26,264 nucleotides of DNA from Chara braunii (lineage: Eukaryota; Streptophyta; Charophyceae; Charales; Characeae): NCBI GenBank assembly GCA_003427395.1, contig BFEA01000948.1, positions 309,308 through 335,571 on the forward strand, in the 5' to 3' direction. Under the pieces are notes generated by a model. That model searched no databases. It was not told where the DNA came from and was given only the letters and a program-made list of their open reading frames with translations. The position numbers and the translations under genes are program-made. Below, piece by piece: positions 26,219 through 26,264 of the stretch. Position 1 is the stretch's first letter. Each line of letters opens with the position of its first letter.

Positions 26219-26264
26219 TGGGGATGGGGGGGTTGGGGGTGGGGTGTATAGGGGGGTATAGGGG
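26219..26264 (+). repeat. G-run tract at window end, G-quadruplex potential
   Basis: At least six runs of 4-7 G lie within 45 bp, separated by AT, TT, T and TGTATA/TATA spacers. This satisfies the usual G-quadruplex pattern of four G-runs with short loops. GGTATAGGGG is not a canonical telomere repeat. The tract may continue past the window. Confidence 0.7.

Noticed and set aside
26219-26264. Telomeric repeat at the window end
   Set aside because: Runs of 4-7 G with TATA and TGTATA spacers do not follow TTTAGGG, TTAGGG or TTTTAGGG periodicity.

Overview
This window looks like a stretch of a large, repeat-rich eukaryotic nuclear genome from a draft short-read assembly. It has long uninterrupted (CT/GA)n and (CA)n arrays, minisatellites, many two-copy tandem duplications, short open frames ending at strong GT splice donors, one N gap (14877-14995), and a residual Nextera mate-pair junction adapter (11235-11272). 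There are no bacterial-style operons or ribosome binding sites, and no tRNA, rRNA or CRISPR array was found. A plant or charophyte-alga-like genome would fit, but this is a guess: nothing here fixes the taxon.

Layout. 0.1-3.2 kb is low complexity: a duplicated CT-flanked segment, a 31-bp minisatellite, a 69-bp duplication and GGGA, CA, GA and CTT arrays. 4.0-4.8 kb holds the best candidate for a real spliced gene: minus-strand exons reading like a SNF2-family ATPase, with the start of the helicase-C lobe at 4077-4246 and an LS..Q / LR.I..H..LL segment at 4704-4818. 5.0-8.0 kb has a 57-bp duplication, a long GA array and two weak Cys-rich minus-strand reading frames. 8.2-9.8 kb is tandem duplications. 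10.0-12.1 kb is a ~220-bp repeat with a conserved 9-bp-stem hairpin and an A-rich tract, with the adapter artefact between the tandem array and an isolated copy. 12.5 kb carries a hammerhead-ribozyme-like motif of the type found in Penelope-like retroelements. 13.9-14.6 kb and 25.0-25.7 kb are two diverged copies of one dispersed repeat.

17.1-19.9 kb is the most interesting block. On the minus strand there is a decayed gene in which a papain-fold cysteine protease domain, most like Josephin (ataxin-3-type) deubiquitinases, runs in frame through a single TAG into two successive RING-like zinc fingers. The RING-bearing 3' part recurs as partial copies (17.1-17.76, 23.94-24.43 and 25.69-26.01 kb), so it belongs to a dispersed, probably mobile, family. 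A 15-bp minisatellite lies just upstream at 19.8-20.1 kb.

20.6-21.8 and 24.5-24.7 kb hold copies of another element, a conserved A/T-rich core bordered by GC-rich palindromic blocks. 21.8-23.8 kb has two plausible unidentified exons, one on each strand. The window ends in a G-run tract with G-quadruplex potential.

No complete gene can be modelled with confidence. All protein calls are partial exons or decayed copies.
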